Positions 17,793 through 26,450 of a stretch of 64,000 bases of DNA are shown piece by piece; the stretch's first letter is position 1; every line of letters starts with the position of its first letter. The position numbers were made by a program, and so were the translations under genes. The notes below the pieces were generated by a model. That model was not told where the DNA came from. It saw nothing but the letters and a program-made list of their open reading frames with translations, and did not search any database. The stretch is from Bradyrhizobium diazoefficiens (GTDB lineage: Bacteria > Pseudomonadota > Alphaproteobacteria > Rhizobiales > Xanthobacteraceae). Where the stretch lies: positions 3,903,001 to 3,967,000 of the forward strand of contig NZ_CP067100.1 of assembly GCF_016616235.1 (NCBI RefSeq). Reading direction: 5' to 3'.

Positions 17793-20513
17793 CTAACCCG
17801 CCTCGCGGCGGCGGCTGTCGCTGCCTTCCCGCTCGGCAAGCCGGCTGCGATGGAGCGCGAACAGCTCCAGCACCTTGTCGGCCGGTTTCGCCGCGCTGAA
17901 CAGATAGCCCTGCATCTCCGAGCAGCCGAGCGCGCGGAGCAGCCGCTGCTGCTCCTCGGTCTCGACGCCCTCGGCCGTGGTGGTCATGCGGCGCGCGGCC
18001 GCCAGGTTGACGACGGCCTGGACGATGCTGGCCGAGCCGTCGGGGCCGGCGATGTCGTTGACGAAGCAGCGGTCGATCTTGATCTTGTCGAACGGGAAGC
18101 GGTGCAAATAGCTCAGCGATGAGTAGCCGGTGCCGAAATCGTCGAGCGCGATGCGCACGCCGATGGCGCGGAGCTGGTGCAGGATCGCGAGCGCCGCATC
18201 GTCGTCGCGGATCAGCACGGCTTCGGTAATCTCGAGCTCGAGCCGGCTCGCCGGCAGATTGGAGGCAGCGAGGGCCGACATGATCTTCAGCGCCAGCGTG
18301 CCGCTCTTGAACTGCACCGGCGAGACGTTGACGGCGAGACGGATGCCGTCGGGCCAGCTTGCAGCGTCCCGGCACGCAGTCGCCAGCACCCATTCGCCGA
18401 TCTCGTTGATCAGGCCGGTGTCCTCGGCGATCGGGATGAATTCGGCCGGCGAGACCATGCCGCGCTCGGGATGGCACCAGCGCACCAGCGCCTCGCAGCC
18501 GGTGATGCGCTCGTCCTTCAGGCCGAGGCAGGGCTGGTAATAGACCTCGAGACCACCATGGGCGATGGCGTGGCGCAGGTCGATCTCGAGCTGGCGCCGC
18601 TCGTGCACCTTGGCGTCCATCTCCGGCTCGAAGAAGCGATAGGTGCGGCGTCCGGCGGACTTGGCGGCATACATCGCCATGTCCGCATTCTTGAGGATCT
18701 GGTCGAGCGCCGTGCCGTGCTCCGGCGCCAGCGCGATGCCGATGCTGGCATCCGTAGTGAGATGATGGCCCATGCAGTCGAACGGCATGCGGATGGCCTC
18801 AAAAACCCGTGCGACGAGCTCGTTGACCTGGTCCGGCGAGGTCACCGCGCTCTGCACGATGGCGAACTCGTCGCCGCCGAGCCGGGCCACGAAATCCGCC
18901 GGGCCAATGCACCGGCGCAGGCTCTGCGCGATCGATTTGAGCAGGTCGTCGCCGACGAGATGGCCGAGCGCATCGTTGACGCCCTTGAACTCGTCGATGT
19001 CGATGTAGTGCACGGCGAGCTGTTCGCCGCCTGCGACGGCGGCCAGCTCGCTGCGCAGATGCTCGTGGAACATGGTGCGGTTGGGCAGGTCGGTGAGCGC
19101 GTCGTAATGGGCGAGGTGGGTGATGCGCTCCTCGATGCGGCGGCGCTCGGTGATGTCCTCATGTGTCGCCACCCAGCCGCCGTCGGCAAGCGGCTCGTTG
19201 AGGATGTGGATCGAGCGGCCGTCGGCGGTGTCGACCACCATGGAGTTGCGGACATGAATGTCGCGCAGCACCCGCGCGACATAGTCGTCGACGTCGCCGG
19301 TGAAGGAGCCGGTCGCTCTGCGATGGGCGATGATGTCATGGAAGCTGGAGCCGGGCTTCACCACGTCCGCCGAAAGTCCGTACATCTCGATGTAGCGCTG
19401 GTTGCAGACGACGAGCCGCCGCTCGGCATCGAACAGCAAAAGACCCTGCGTCATGTTGTTGACGGCGCGGTCGAGGCGCTGCTTTTCCAGCGTCAGCAGC
19501 TCGCGGGAGGCGCGGTGCTGCTCAAGCAGCTTGCGCACGATCGCGATCAGCACGCCGGCGATGGCGAGCGCGGAGGCGCCGGCGACCGAGATCAGGATGC
19601 CGATCTGCTCGCGCCAGTCGGTCAGGGCCGCCGCCCGCGTCGTGGTGGCCATCATCAGGATCGGGAAATGGGGCAGGGCGCGGGCCGAGATCAACCGGTC
19701 CTCGCCGTCGACGGGGCTCGTGAGGTGGCCGGCGAAGTGGTCGAGCCCGAACACCCGCTGCTGCTCGAATGGGCCGGTCTTGAAATTGCGCCCCATCATT
19801 TCGCCGGAATGAGGATAGCGGGCGAGCAGCGTGCCGTCCCGGTGCAGCATCGAGATCGTCGCGCCTTCGCCGAGCAGGACGGAAGCGAAGAATTTCTCGA
19901 AATTGGCGGGCTCGATGCCGCGTCCGACCACGCCCATGAATTCGCCGTTCGGCCCCACGATCCGGCGGACGATCAGGATGGTCCAGGCGCCGGAGATGCG
20001 ACTGTGCAGCGGCTCGATCAGGATATCAGGCGAATAGGGATCGTATTTGAAAGTGCGGAAATAGGCGCGGTCGGCGACATTCACTTTCGGGGCCGGCCAC
20101 GCCGTCGACGAATTGATCACATTGCCGTCGACGTCGATGACGTTGACGCCCCCTATGTAGGGCAGGGCCTCGATCTTCGCACGCAGCATCCGGTGGATAT
20201 CCTGGCCGGAGAGGCGTTTGCGATAGTCTTCGGCAGTGGTGATTCCGGTCGTACGGACGTGATCGACAAAATCCTTCTGGATAACCGCGAAATCCTGCAA
20301 TTGCTGATCGAAATGATGGGCGAGCAGCAGCACGGTGTTTTCCAGCTCGCGGCCGGAATTGCGCAGCGCGCGCTCGCGGAAATTCTGCGCCATCAGCGTC
20401 GCGCCGACGGCGATTGCCGCAATCAAAAGCGTGCCGCCCACCACCAGCCAGCGGATCGGTCCGCTGCGCGCGAAGGCCTGGTCAAAAAGACGACTGCCTA
20501 TTCTTGTCATCAT
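17793..20513 (-). CDS. Membrane GGDEF-EAL protein with periplasmic sensor and PAS domain
   Basis: A 906-residue cyclic-di-GMP enzyme. A first membrane helix (about 22-43) leads into a periplasmic dCache-like sensor (VNVIDVDGNVINSS, DRAYFRTFKYDP), and a second helix near 310 returns to the cytoplasm. Then come a PAS domain (GLLLFDAERRLVVCNQRYIE), a GGDEF domain (DALTDLPNRT ... ARLGGDEFAIV) and an EAL domain (CEALVRWCHPE, ELEITEAVL, ALDDFGTGYSSLSYL, TTAEGVETEEQQ). Both active-site signatures are intact, so it could make and degrade c-di-GMP. The inhibitory RxxD I-site expected five residues before GGDEF is absent (GPAD). Monocistronic. Confidence 0.93.
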   Translation of the reverse strand: MMTRIGSRLFDQAFARSGPIRWLVVGGTLLIAAIAVGATLMAQNFRERALRNSGRELENTVLLLAHHFDQQLQDFAVIQKDFVDHVRTTGITTAEDYRKRLSGQDIHRMLRAKIEALPYIGGVNVIDVDGNVINSSTAWPAPKVNVADRAYFRTFKYDPYSPDILIEPLHSRISGAWTILIVRRIVGPNGEFMGVVGRGIEPANFEKFFASVLLGEGATISMLHRDGTLLARYPHSGEMMGRNFKTGPFEQQRVFGLDHFAGHLTSPVDGEDRLISARALPHFPILMMATTTRAAALTDWREQIGILISVAGASALAIAGVLIAIVRKLLEQHRASRELLTLEKQRLDRAVNNMTQGLLLFDAERRLVVCNQRYIEMYGLSADVVKPGSSFHDIIAHRRATGSFTGDVDDYVARVLRDIHVRNSMVVDTADGRSIHILNEPLADGGWVATHEDITERRRIEERITHLAHYDALTDLPNRTMFHEHLRSELAAVAGGEQLAVHYIDIDEFKGVNDALGHLVGDDLLKSIAQSLRRCIGPADFVARLGGDEFAIVQSAVTSPDQVNELVARVFEAIRMPFDCMGHHLTTDASIGIALAPEHGTALDQILKNADMAMYAAKSAGRRTYRFFEPEMDAKVHERRQLEIDLRHAIAHGGLEVYYQPCLGLKDERITGCEALVRWCHPERGMVSPAEFIPIAEDTGLINEIGEWVLATACRDAASWPDGIRLAVNVSPVQFKSGTLALKIMSALAASNLPASRLELEITEAVLIRDDDAALAILHQLRAIGVRIALDDFGTGYSSLSYLHRFPFDKIKIDRCFVNDIAGPDGSASIVQAVVNLAAARRMTTTAEGVETEEQQRLLRALGCSEMQGYLFSAAKPADKVLELFALHRSRLAEREGSDSRRREAG

Positions 20514-20678
20514 ACCGGATCATCGCCGTACACACGTCAGGGTCAATTCTCGACCCTGAAGACATCCGTTGGTTTACGGGAACGGTGTGGAGGCGAAGTT
20601 AGGAAGCGCGGTTAATGCGACATGAATGGCCGCGCGCAAATGCAATCGATCGAAAGCTCGGCGCAAAATTCGGGCCGA

Positions 20679-21941
20679 TCAGCTCGCCGCTGAAGTGACG
20701 GTGACGGTGCGTTTTCCGCTACGCGCCAATACTGCTATCGCGATCAGCGCCGCGATGATGTTCGCGGCCGCGCTGAGCATGATCGGCAGTGCATAGCTGT
20801 GGCTCCAGTCATAGGCAAAGCCGGCTGCGCTTGGGCCGACCAGCGTGCCGAAGGCGACGCTCGTGTAGAGAACGCCGATGATGCCGCTGACGTTGCGTCC
20901 GCCAAAATAGTCCATCACCACTGCCGGCAGGACCGCGACCCAGCCGCCGTAGAACACGCCATAGACGAAGGCGAAGGCGGCGAGTGCCCAGACATTTGCA
21001 GCGACGGCCCAGATCACCATCGCGAATGCCATGCCGATCAGCACCATGATGAGCGAGCGGTCGCGGCCGGTCCGGTCGGCAAGCGCGCCGAGAAAGAACC
21101 GCCCTGCGGTGCTGCCGGCCCCGACCATCCCGAGCAACAGCACGGCAAAGGATGCCGCGATCCCGTGGTCGCGCGCGTAGGGTACAAGATGGACGAACGG
21201 AACGAAGGCGCCGAAGGAACAGACCAGGCACGACATATAGAGACCGACAAAGCGCGTCGATCGCACGGCTTCCCGTACCGAGGCGCCGCCTGCATTCGTG
21301 ACAGCGGAGGCTTCGTGGGGTGAATCACCGTCCGGGCCGAGGCCTCGGTCCTTCGGATCGTTCTCGATCAGCAGCGCGAGCCCACCACCGAGCATCAGGG
21401 TGATTGCGCCCAGCGCCAGATAGGCGCCGCGCCAACCGACCGATGCGATCAGCAGTGAGGCAAGTGGAGGCATCGTCAGTGTGCCGAGCCCGATGCCGCT
21501 GACCGCGAGACCAGAGGCAAAGCCGCGGCGCCGCACGAACCAGCGCTGCACCGCGCCGATCGCGGGAACATAGGCGCAGCCGACGCCAATGCCGACGCCC
21601 AGCCCATAGGCGAGATAGACCTCGACGAGCGAACGCGCCGCGCTTGCGGCGGCGAGCCCGACCGCGACCAGGATCATGCCGGCGACCGCAAGCGGCCGCG
21701 AGCCGAACCGATCGGCAAGTGGACCACTGATGAGGCCGAGCGCGAAATAGAGAAAGCCGGCGATCGAAAACACCAGCGAGATCGAGCCGCGCGAGGCGCC
21801 GAAGTCGCGTTGGAGCGGCTCGAGAAATGCGCTGAACGTATAGGCGGAGCCAAAGCCGACGAACATGACGGCGAATGCCGCTGCGACGACGAACCAGCCG
21901 TGGAAAATGCCCCGACGAGCCTGCGTGGATTGAATGGTCAA
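20679..21941 (-). CDS. MFS transporter, oxalate/formate-antiporter or monocarboxylate type
   Basis: A 420-residue, 12-helix transporter. The N-terminus reads GIFHGWFVVAAAFAVMFVGF, typical of OFA/monocarboxylate MFS members, and helix 2-3 has GPLADRFGSRPLAVAGM, the MFS signature loop; a second copy ALADRTGRDRSL follows helix 8. Its ATG overlaps the amidase stop by 4 bases, so the two are translated together; the transporter probably brings in the amidase's substrate or a product-related carboxylate. Expression is likely controlled by the divergent CGNR protein. Confidence 0.88.
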   Translation of the reverse strand: MTIQSTQARRGIFHGWFVVAAAFAVMFVGFGSAYTFSAFLEPLQRDFGASRGSISLVFSIAGFLYFALGLISGPLADRFGSRPLAVAGMILVAVGLAAASAARSLVEVYLAYGLGVGIGVGCAYVPAIGAVQRWFVRRRGFASGLAVSGIGLGTLTMPPLASLLIASVGWRGAYLALGAITLMLGGGLALLIENDPKDRGLGPDGDSPHEASAVTNAGGASVREAVRSTRFVGLYMSCLVCSFGAFVPFVHLVPYARDHGIAASFAVLLLGMVGAGSTAGRFFLGALADRTGRDRSLIMVLIGMAFAMVIWAVAANVWALAAFAFVYGVFYGGWVAVLPAVVMDYFGGRNVSGIIGVLYTSVAFGTLVGPSAAGFAYDWSHSYALPIMLSAAANIIAALIAIAVLARSGKRTVTVTSAAS

Positions 21942-23353
21942 TGTTGCCTCCGCGAGGTGAGGGAAGGATGGCGACGATGCCAGGACGTCGCCCGCTGGAA
22001 TGCGGCGCCGGAGCGGACCAGGACGGCTTCGCCGAGATGGGCCGCAACGAGCTGGAACGCGACCGGCATTCCGTCGGCCGATACGCCGCCCGGCAGCGTG
22101 ATCGTGGGATGGCCGGTCATGTCGAACGGGCAGGTGTAGCGCTGCAGCTTTGCGATCAGGTCCGGCCGTTCGCCGAGCGTGCTGATCATGGCGAGCGTCA
22201 CAGGCGGCAACGGGTGCACCGGGATCAGCAGCAGGTCGATGATCTCGAACAGCGCAGTCACTCGCCCGCGCAGCGCGAGCCGCCGCAGCAGGATCTTCTG
22301 ATAGTCGAGGGCGGAGAGCGCTCGACCGGCCTCAATCACCGCGGCGAGGATCGGGCCATACTCGTCCTTGCGGGCGGGATAGGTCGCCTCGTGCGCGACC
22401 GCAGCCTCGATCGCGCAATTCGGCGTCCAGTCGGCGATCGCTTGCGTCACGTCGGGAAATTCGACATCAACGATGTCAGCGCCGAGCGAGCGGAAGGCAT
22501 CGATAGCGTCCGTCAGCACGCGCTGAGCCGTGACGTCCACGTCGTCATTGTTCCAGGCCGCGTCGACACCGATCCGCAAGCCGCGCATGTCCTGCGCAGC
22601 GGCGGCAAGGAAGTCGGGCACCGGATCGCACAGCGATGTCGGATCGTTCGAGTCGTATCCTGCGATCACGCCGAGCAGCACGCCGGCATCAGCCGCGCTG
22701 CGAGCGATCGGACCGACATGGTCGAGCGTCGCGGCCAACTCGAACGCACCGTGGCGGCTGACGCGCCCCCAGCTGGGCTTCAGTCCGCTCAGGCCTTGGG
22801 CCGCCGACGGCCATCGGATCGAACCACCGGTGTCGGAGCCGAGCGAGGCGAAGCAGAGCCCGGCGGCGGTCGCGACCGCCGAGCCGCTGGATGAAATGCC
22901 CGGCCAGTAAGCCGCATTCCAGGGATTCTTCGGCGGCGTCACCGCCGGATGGTGATCGGCATAAGCGCCCTCCGTGAGCTGCACCTTGCCGAGCACCACG
23001 GCGCCGGCGTGCTTGAGCCGCCGCACGACTGTCGCATCGTCACCGGGACGAAAGTCGCGATGAAGCGTCGTTCCGGCCGCTGTCGGAACGCCTTTGGTCC
23101 AAAACAGATCCTTCAGCGCTATCGGCACGCCGTGCAGCGGGCCCCGATATCGGCCATGTGCGATTTCGGCATCCGCTGCCTTCGCCGCTGCGATAGCCGT
23201 TTCCGCCATCACGTGGACATAGCTGCCAAGCTCGCGGTCGAGATCGTCGATACGGCCGAGCTGCGCGCGAGTCACCTCGATCGCGGAGATATCGCGCGCC
23301 TTGATGCGCGCCGCGAGCTCGGTGAGTTCGAGATAATGAAGGGCATCGGTCAC
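21938..23353 (-). CDS. Amidase-signature family hydrolase
   Basis: A Ser-cisSer-Lys hydrolase of amides. The catalytic Lys lies in PIALKDLFWTKG, the cis-Ser and nucleophile in SLGSDTGGSIRWPSA, and the upstream Gly/Ser-rich stretch is PGISSSGSAVATA. The C-terminal part has YTCPFDMTGHPTITLPGG. A GTG start at 23353 (reading MTDALHYLEL) is preferred over the ATG at 23362 because GGAG is too close to the latter. Length about 471, similar to GatA-related amidases, but without a GatB/C partner nearby it is more likely catabolic. It precedes the MFS transporter in one operon. Confidence 0.9.
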   Translation of the reverse strand: MTDALHYLELTELAARIKARDISAIEVTRAQLGRIDDLDRELGSYVHVMAETAIAAAKAADAEIAHGRYRGPLHGVPIALKDLFWTKGVPTAAGTTLHRDFRPGDDATVVRRLKHAGAVVLGKVQLTEGAYADHHPAVTPPKNPWNAAYWPGISSSGSAVATAAGLCFASLGSDTGGSIRWPSAAQGLSGLKPSWGRVSRHGAFELAATLDHVGPIARSAADAGVLLGVIAGYDSNDPTSLCDPVPDFLAAAAQDMRGLRIGVDAAWNNDDVDVTAQRVLTDAIDAFRSLGADIVDVEFPDVTQAIADWTPNCAIEAAVAHEATYPARKDEYGPILAAVIEAGRALSALDYQKILLRRLALRGRVTALFEIIDLLLIPVHPLPPVTLAMISTLGERPDLIAKLQRYTCPFDMTGHPTITLPGGVSADGMPVAFQLVAAHLGEAVLVRSGAAFQRATSWHRRHPSLTSRRQH

Positions 23354-23445
23354 GGCTCGCATTCTCCATCCGTATCATCGCGGTGACGTTCAACCTGATG
23401 TCATCGACACCATTAAAACTATTATACAGGTGTTTGTTGCCGTCA

Positions 23446-23468
23446 ACCGGTAAATCTGCTTTACTGGT
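23446..23468. promoter_or_regulatory. Imperfect palindrome and direct repeat in the amidase/CGNR divergent region
   Basis: ACCGGTAAA-TCTGC-TTTACTGGT, 8 of 9 arm bases paired. A related half-site, TACAGGTGTTTG at 23434-23445, resembles TACTGGTGTTCC just after the palindrome. The sites lie between the amidase start (23353) and the CGNR start (23488), so a factor binding here could act on both promoters. Inferred from position. Confidence 0.5.
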
Positions 23469-23487
23469 GTTCCAATCGCGGTGGCCG

Positions 23488-24081
23488 ATGTCGAAAGAGT
23501 CTCGCAAGTTCAAGGTTCCCGACGCGCTGGCGAACGTCTACGACTTCGCCAACACGCTCGACGTCCGCCATTTCACGCATTTTGGTGTGGTGCACCCGCA
23601 AGCCGACGAGCTCGGCGGGCCGAAGCAGCTTGCGGACTGGATGCGGGAACGCGGCCTCGGGGGCGAGGCCGGACGCGTCACGCCCGCAATGCTCGAGATT
23701 GCGCTTCGGCTGCGCGGCGCGTTGCGCGACTATCTGCAGTGCGAGCCGGCCGAGCGCCGCCGCAACAAGGACGTTCTCGCCGCGCTCGACCACGCTCTCG
23801 CGCCGTTTCCATTGCGGGTGGAGGCGCGTGCCGGGCGCGGCGCAATATTGTCGGCGGTACGCGAGGATGCGCTTGGCGGCCTGTCGACGATTGCGATCGA
23901 GCTTCACGACGCGACGCTGCTGGGAACGCTGGACCGATTGAAGATGTGCGCGTCGGAGGAATGCCGCCGGGTGTTCTTCGATCGCTCGAAGCCAGCGACC
24001 CGGCGCTGGTGCATGTCGACGCTGTGCGGAAACCGCGTAAAGACGCGTGCCTATCGCGAACGGCAGCGCGAGGGGAAATAG
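23488..24081 (+). CDS. CGNR zinc-finger transcriptional regulator
   Basis: A 197-residue regulator. The N-terminal domain (residues 1-150) is the ABATE-type ligand-binding region, with YDFANTLDVRHFTH. The C-terminus is the CGNR zinc finger, LKMCASEECRRVFFD then RRWCMSTLCGNRVKTRAY, with four Cys. This family typically controls adjacent catabolic genes. The ATG at 23488 is where homology-like sequence begins; an in-frame extension upstream would read through the palindrome. It faces an amidase-MFS operon, which it probably regulates. Convergent with moaC, with 3 bases between stops. Confidence 0.9.
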   Translation: MSKESRKFKVPDALANVYDFANTLDVRHFTHFGVVHPQADELGGPKQLADWMRERGLGGEAGRVTPAMLEIALRLRGALRDYLQCEPAERRRNKDVLAALDHALAPFPLRVEARAGRGAILSAVREDALGGLSTIAIELHDATLLGTLDRLKMCASEECRRVFFDRSKPATRRWCMSTLCGNRVKTRAYRERQREGK

Positions 24082-24084
24082 AGC

Positions 24085-24597
24085 TCAGGCGCGGTAATGG
24101 CCCGACTTGCCGCCGAGCTTCTCGACCAGATGGATACCCTCGATGCGCACGCCGCGCTCCACCGCCTTGATCATGTCGTAGATGGTGAGGCAGGCAACCG
24201 AGACGGCGGTAAGCGCCTCCATCTCGACGCCGGTCGGTCCCGTGACCTTCACGCTGGCGCGGACGAGGCAGCCCGGCAGCGTCGTATCCGGCTCGATGTC
24301 GACGATGACCTTCGACAGCGCGAGCGGATGACAGAGCGGGATCAGCTCCGAGGTGCGCTTCGCGGCCATGATGCCGGCAATGCGCGCGGTGCCGAGCACG
24401 TCGCCCTTCTTGGCATTGCCGGAGACGATGAGATCGAGCGTCGCCCGCGTCATGACGACCCGGCCTTCGGCGACCGCGAGCCGCTCGGTCGCGGGCTTGT
24501 CCGACACATCGACCATCCGCGCCTCGCCCGAGGCGCCGATATGAGTGAGGGCAGGACCGGCCTTGCTCTTGGCCGGCTTGGGTGGCTTGCGCGCCAT
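24085..24597 (-). CDS. moaC: Cyclic pyranopterin monophosphate synthase
   Basis: Converts the MoaA product to cyclic pyranopterin monophosphate in molybdenum cofactor synthesis. Recognised from [61 protein letters not shown] and the C-terminal [12 protein letters not shown], where conserved Lys residues serve catalysis. 170 residues, normal. Its start overlaps the trpC stop by one base (TGATG), so it is translated with the tryptophan genes. Confidence 0.97.
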   Translation of the reverse strand: MARKPPKPAKSKAGPALTHIGASGEARMVDVSDKPATERLAVAEGRVVMTRATLDLIVSGNAKKGDVLGTARIAGIMAAKRTSELIPLCHPLALSKVIVDIEPDTTLPGCLVRASVKVTGPTGVEMEALTAVSVACLTIYDMIKAVERGVRIEGIHLVEKLGGKSGHYRA

Positions 24598-25415
24598 CAG
24601 CGCGTGCCCGTGGCGCGAGCAGCCTCACGCGTGAGCAACGCGCGCGTGGCGGCGGTCACATCGGTCTGCCGCATCAGGCTTTCGCCGACGAGGAAGGTCG
24701 ACATGCCGACGCGCTCGAGCCGCGCGAGGTCTGCGGGCGTGAAGATGCCGCTCTCGCCGACCATCAGCCGGTCCTGCGGGATCAGCGGCGCCAGCGTCTC
24801 GCTGGTCGCGAGCGTGGTCTCGAAGGTGCGCAGGTTGCGGTTGTTGACGCCGATCATCGGCGAGCTGAGTTTCAGCGCGCGGTCGAGCTCGGCGCGGTCA
24901 TGGATCTCGATCAGAACGTCCATGCCGTAGGCGAGCGCAGCGTCTTCGAGATCTTTTGCCGCGGCATCGTCGAGCGCGGCCATGATGATCAGGATGCAGT
25001 CGGCGCCATGCGCGCGGGCCTCGGTCACCTGATAGGTGTCGAACATGAAATCCTTGCGCAGCACCGGCAGCGAGGTCGCCGCGCGCGCCGCCACCATGAA
25101 GTCGAGATGGCCCTGGAACGAGGGCGTGTCGGTCAGCACCGACAGACAGGCCGCGCCGCCGGCCTCATAGGCCTTGGCGAGCTGTGGCGGATCGAAATCG
25201 GCGCGGATCAGGCCCTTCGAGGGGGAGGCCTTCTTCACCTCCGCGATCAGCGCGTAGTCGCCATTGGCATGCTTGGCTTTGATGGCCCGCATGAAGCCGC
25301 GCGGCGCGGCTTGCGCCTTCGCCCTGGCCTCGACGCTCGACAGCGGCTGCGTGCGCTTGGCGGCGGCGATTTCCTCGCGCTTGTAGGCTTCGATCTTGGT
25401 CAGGATGTCCGACAT
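24597..25415 (-). CDS. trpC: Indole-3-glycerol-phosphate synthase
   Basis: Tryptophan pathway TIM-barrel enzyme closing the indole ring. Signature stretches are [51 protein letters not shown] and [13 protein letters not shown]. 272 residues, standard length. Second gene after trpD (7-bp gap) and coupled to moaC. Confidence 0.97.
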   Translation of the reverse strand: MSDILTKIEAYKREEIAAAKRTQPLSSVEARAKAQAAPRGFMRAIKAKHANGDYALIAEVKKASPSKGLIRADFDPPQLAKAYEAGGAACLSVLTDTPSFQGHLDFMVAARAATSLPVLRKDFMFDTYQVTEARAHGADCILIIMAALDDAAAKDLEDAALAYGMDVLIEIHDRAELDRALKLSSPMIGVNNRNLRTFETTLATSETLAPLIPQDRLMVGESGIFTPADLARLERVGMSTFLVGESLMRQTDVTAATRALLTREAARATGTR

Positions 25416-25422
25416 GGGAAAC

Positions 25423-26436
25423 TCAGCCGTTCGAGACAGCGATCAGATGCTTCAGCCGCGTGATTGCCGCGCCGCTATCGAGCGCCTTCGCACCGAGGGC
25501 GACGCCTTCCTTGAGATCCCTGGCGCGGCCGGCCACGACCAGCGCCGCGGCGGCATTGATCAGGGCGACGTCGCGATAGGGACTCGGCTTGCCGTCGAGC
25601 ACGCCCTGCAGCGCGATCGCATTGGCGTCCGCATCGCCGCCTTTCAGCGCACCTCCCTCGCAGCGCGACAGGCCGGCGTCCTCCGGCGTCACCTCGAAAT
25701 TCCTGATCTCGCCATTGTGGAGCGCCGAGACGAAGGTCGGGCCGGTGAGGGTGATCTCGTCGAGGCCGTCGGAGCCGTGCACGACCCAGGCGGATTCGGA
25801 GCCGAGGTTCTTGAGCACCTGGGCCAGCGGCTGCACCCATTGCCGGGAGAATACGCCGACCATCTGCCGCTTCACGCCGGCCGGGTTGGAGAGCGGACCA
25901 AGCAGGTTGAAGATTGTGCGTGTCGCAAGCTCGACCCGGGTCGGGCCGACGTTCTTCATCGCCGGATGATGCGCTGGGGCGAACATGAAGCCGATGCCGC
26001 ATTCGCGCACGCAGCGGCCGACTTGATCCGGCCTGAGGTCGATCTTGACGCCGAGCGAGGCCAGCACGTCGGCGGCGCCTGAGCGCGACGACAGCGCGCG
26101 GTTGCCGTGCTTGGCGACGGGCAGGCCCGTGCCCGAGACGATGAAGGCGGCGCAGGTCGAGACGTTGACCGAGCCGGAGCCGTCGCCGCCGGTGCCGACG
26201 ATATCGACGGCGTCCGCCGGCGCATCGACCGTGAGCATCTTGGAGCGCATCGCCGTAACGGCGCCGGTGATCTCGTCCACGGTCTCGCCGCGGACCCTGA
26301 GCGCCATCAGCAGGCCGCCCATCTGCGAGGGGGTGGCCTCGCCGGACATCATGGCGTCGAAGGCGGACGCTGCTTCCTCACGCGACAGGCTGGCGCCGGT
26401 CGCCACTTTTCCTATGATCGATTTCAGGTCGTCCAT
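25423..26436 (-). CDS. trpD: Anthranilate phosphoribosyltransferase
   Basis: Joins anthranilate to PRPP, the second dedicated step to tryptophan. The PRPP loop is [17 protein letters not shown], followed by [17 protein letters not shown] and the conserved [16 protein letters not shown]. 337 residues. It lies 14 bp after the ppiD stop. The anthranilate synthase genes are not in the window, so they are encoded elsewhere. Confidence 0.97.
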   Translation of the reverse strand: MDDLKSIIGKVATGASLSREEAASAFDAMMSGEATPSQMGGLLMALRVRGETVDEITGAVTAMRSKMLTVDAPADAVDIVGTGGDGSGSVNVSTCAAFIVSGTGLPVAKHGNRALSSRSGAADVLASLGVKIDLRPDQVGRCVRECGIGFMFAPAHHPAMKNVGPTRVELATRTIFNLLGPLSNPAGVKRQMVGVFSRQWVQPLAQVLKNLGSESAWVVHGSDGLDEITLTGPTFVSALHNGEIRNFEVTPEDAGLSRCEGGALKGGDADANAIALQGVLDGKPSPYRDVALINAAAALVVAGRARDLKEGVALGAKALDSGAAITRLKHLIAVSNG

Positions 26437-26450
26437 CGCGTGCTTTCAAC

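Noticed and set aside
18177..20615. Long open frame antisense to the GGDEF-EAL gene
   Set aside because: It is a GC-rich shadow frame: composition is Arg/His/Gly-rich, no domain is seen, and the opposite strand encodes a complete enzyme with intact motifs.
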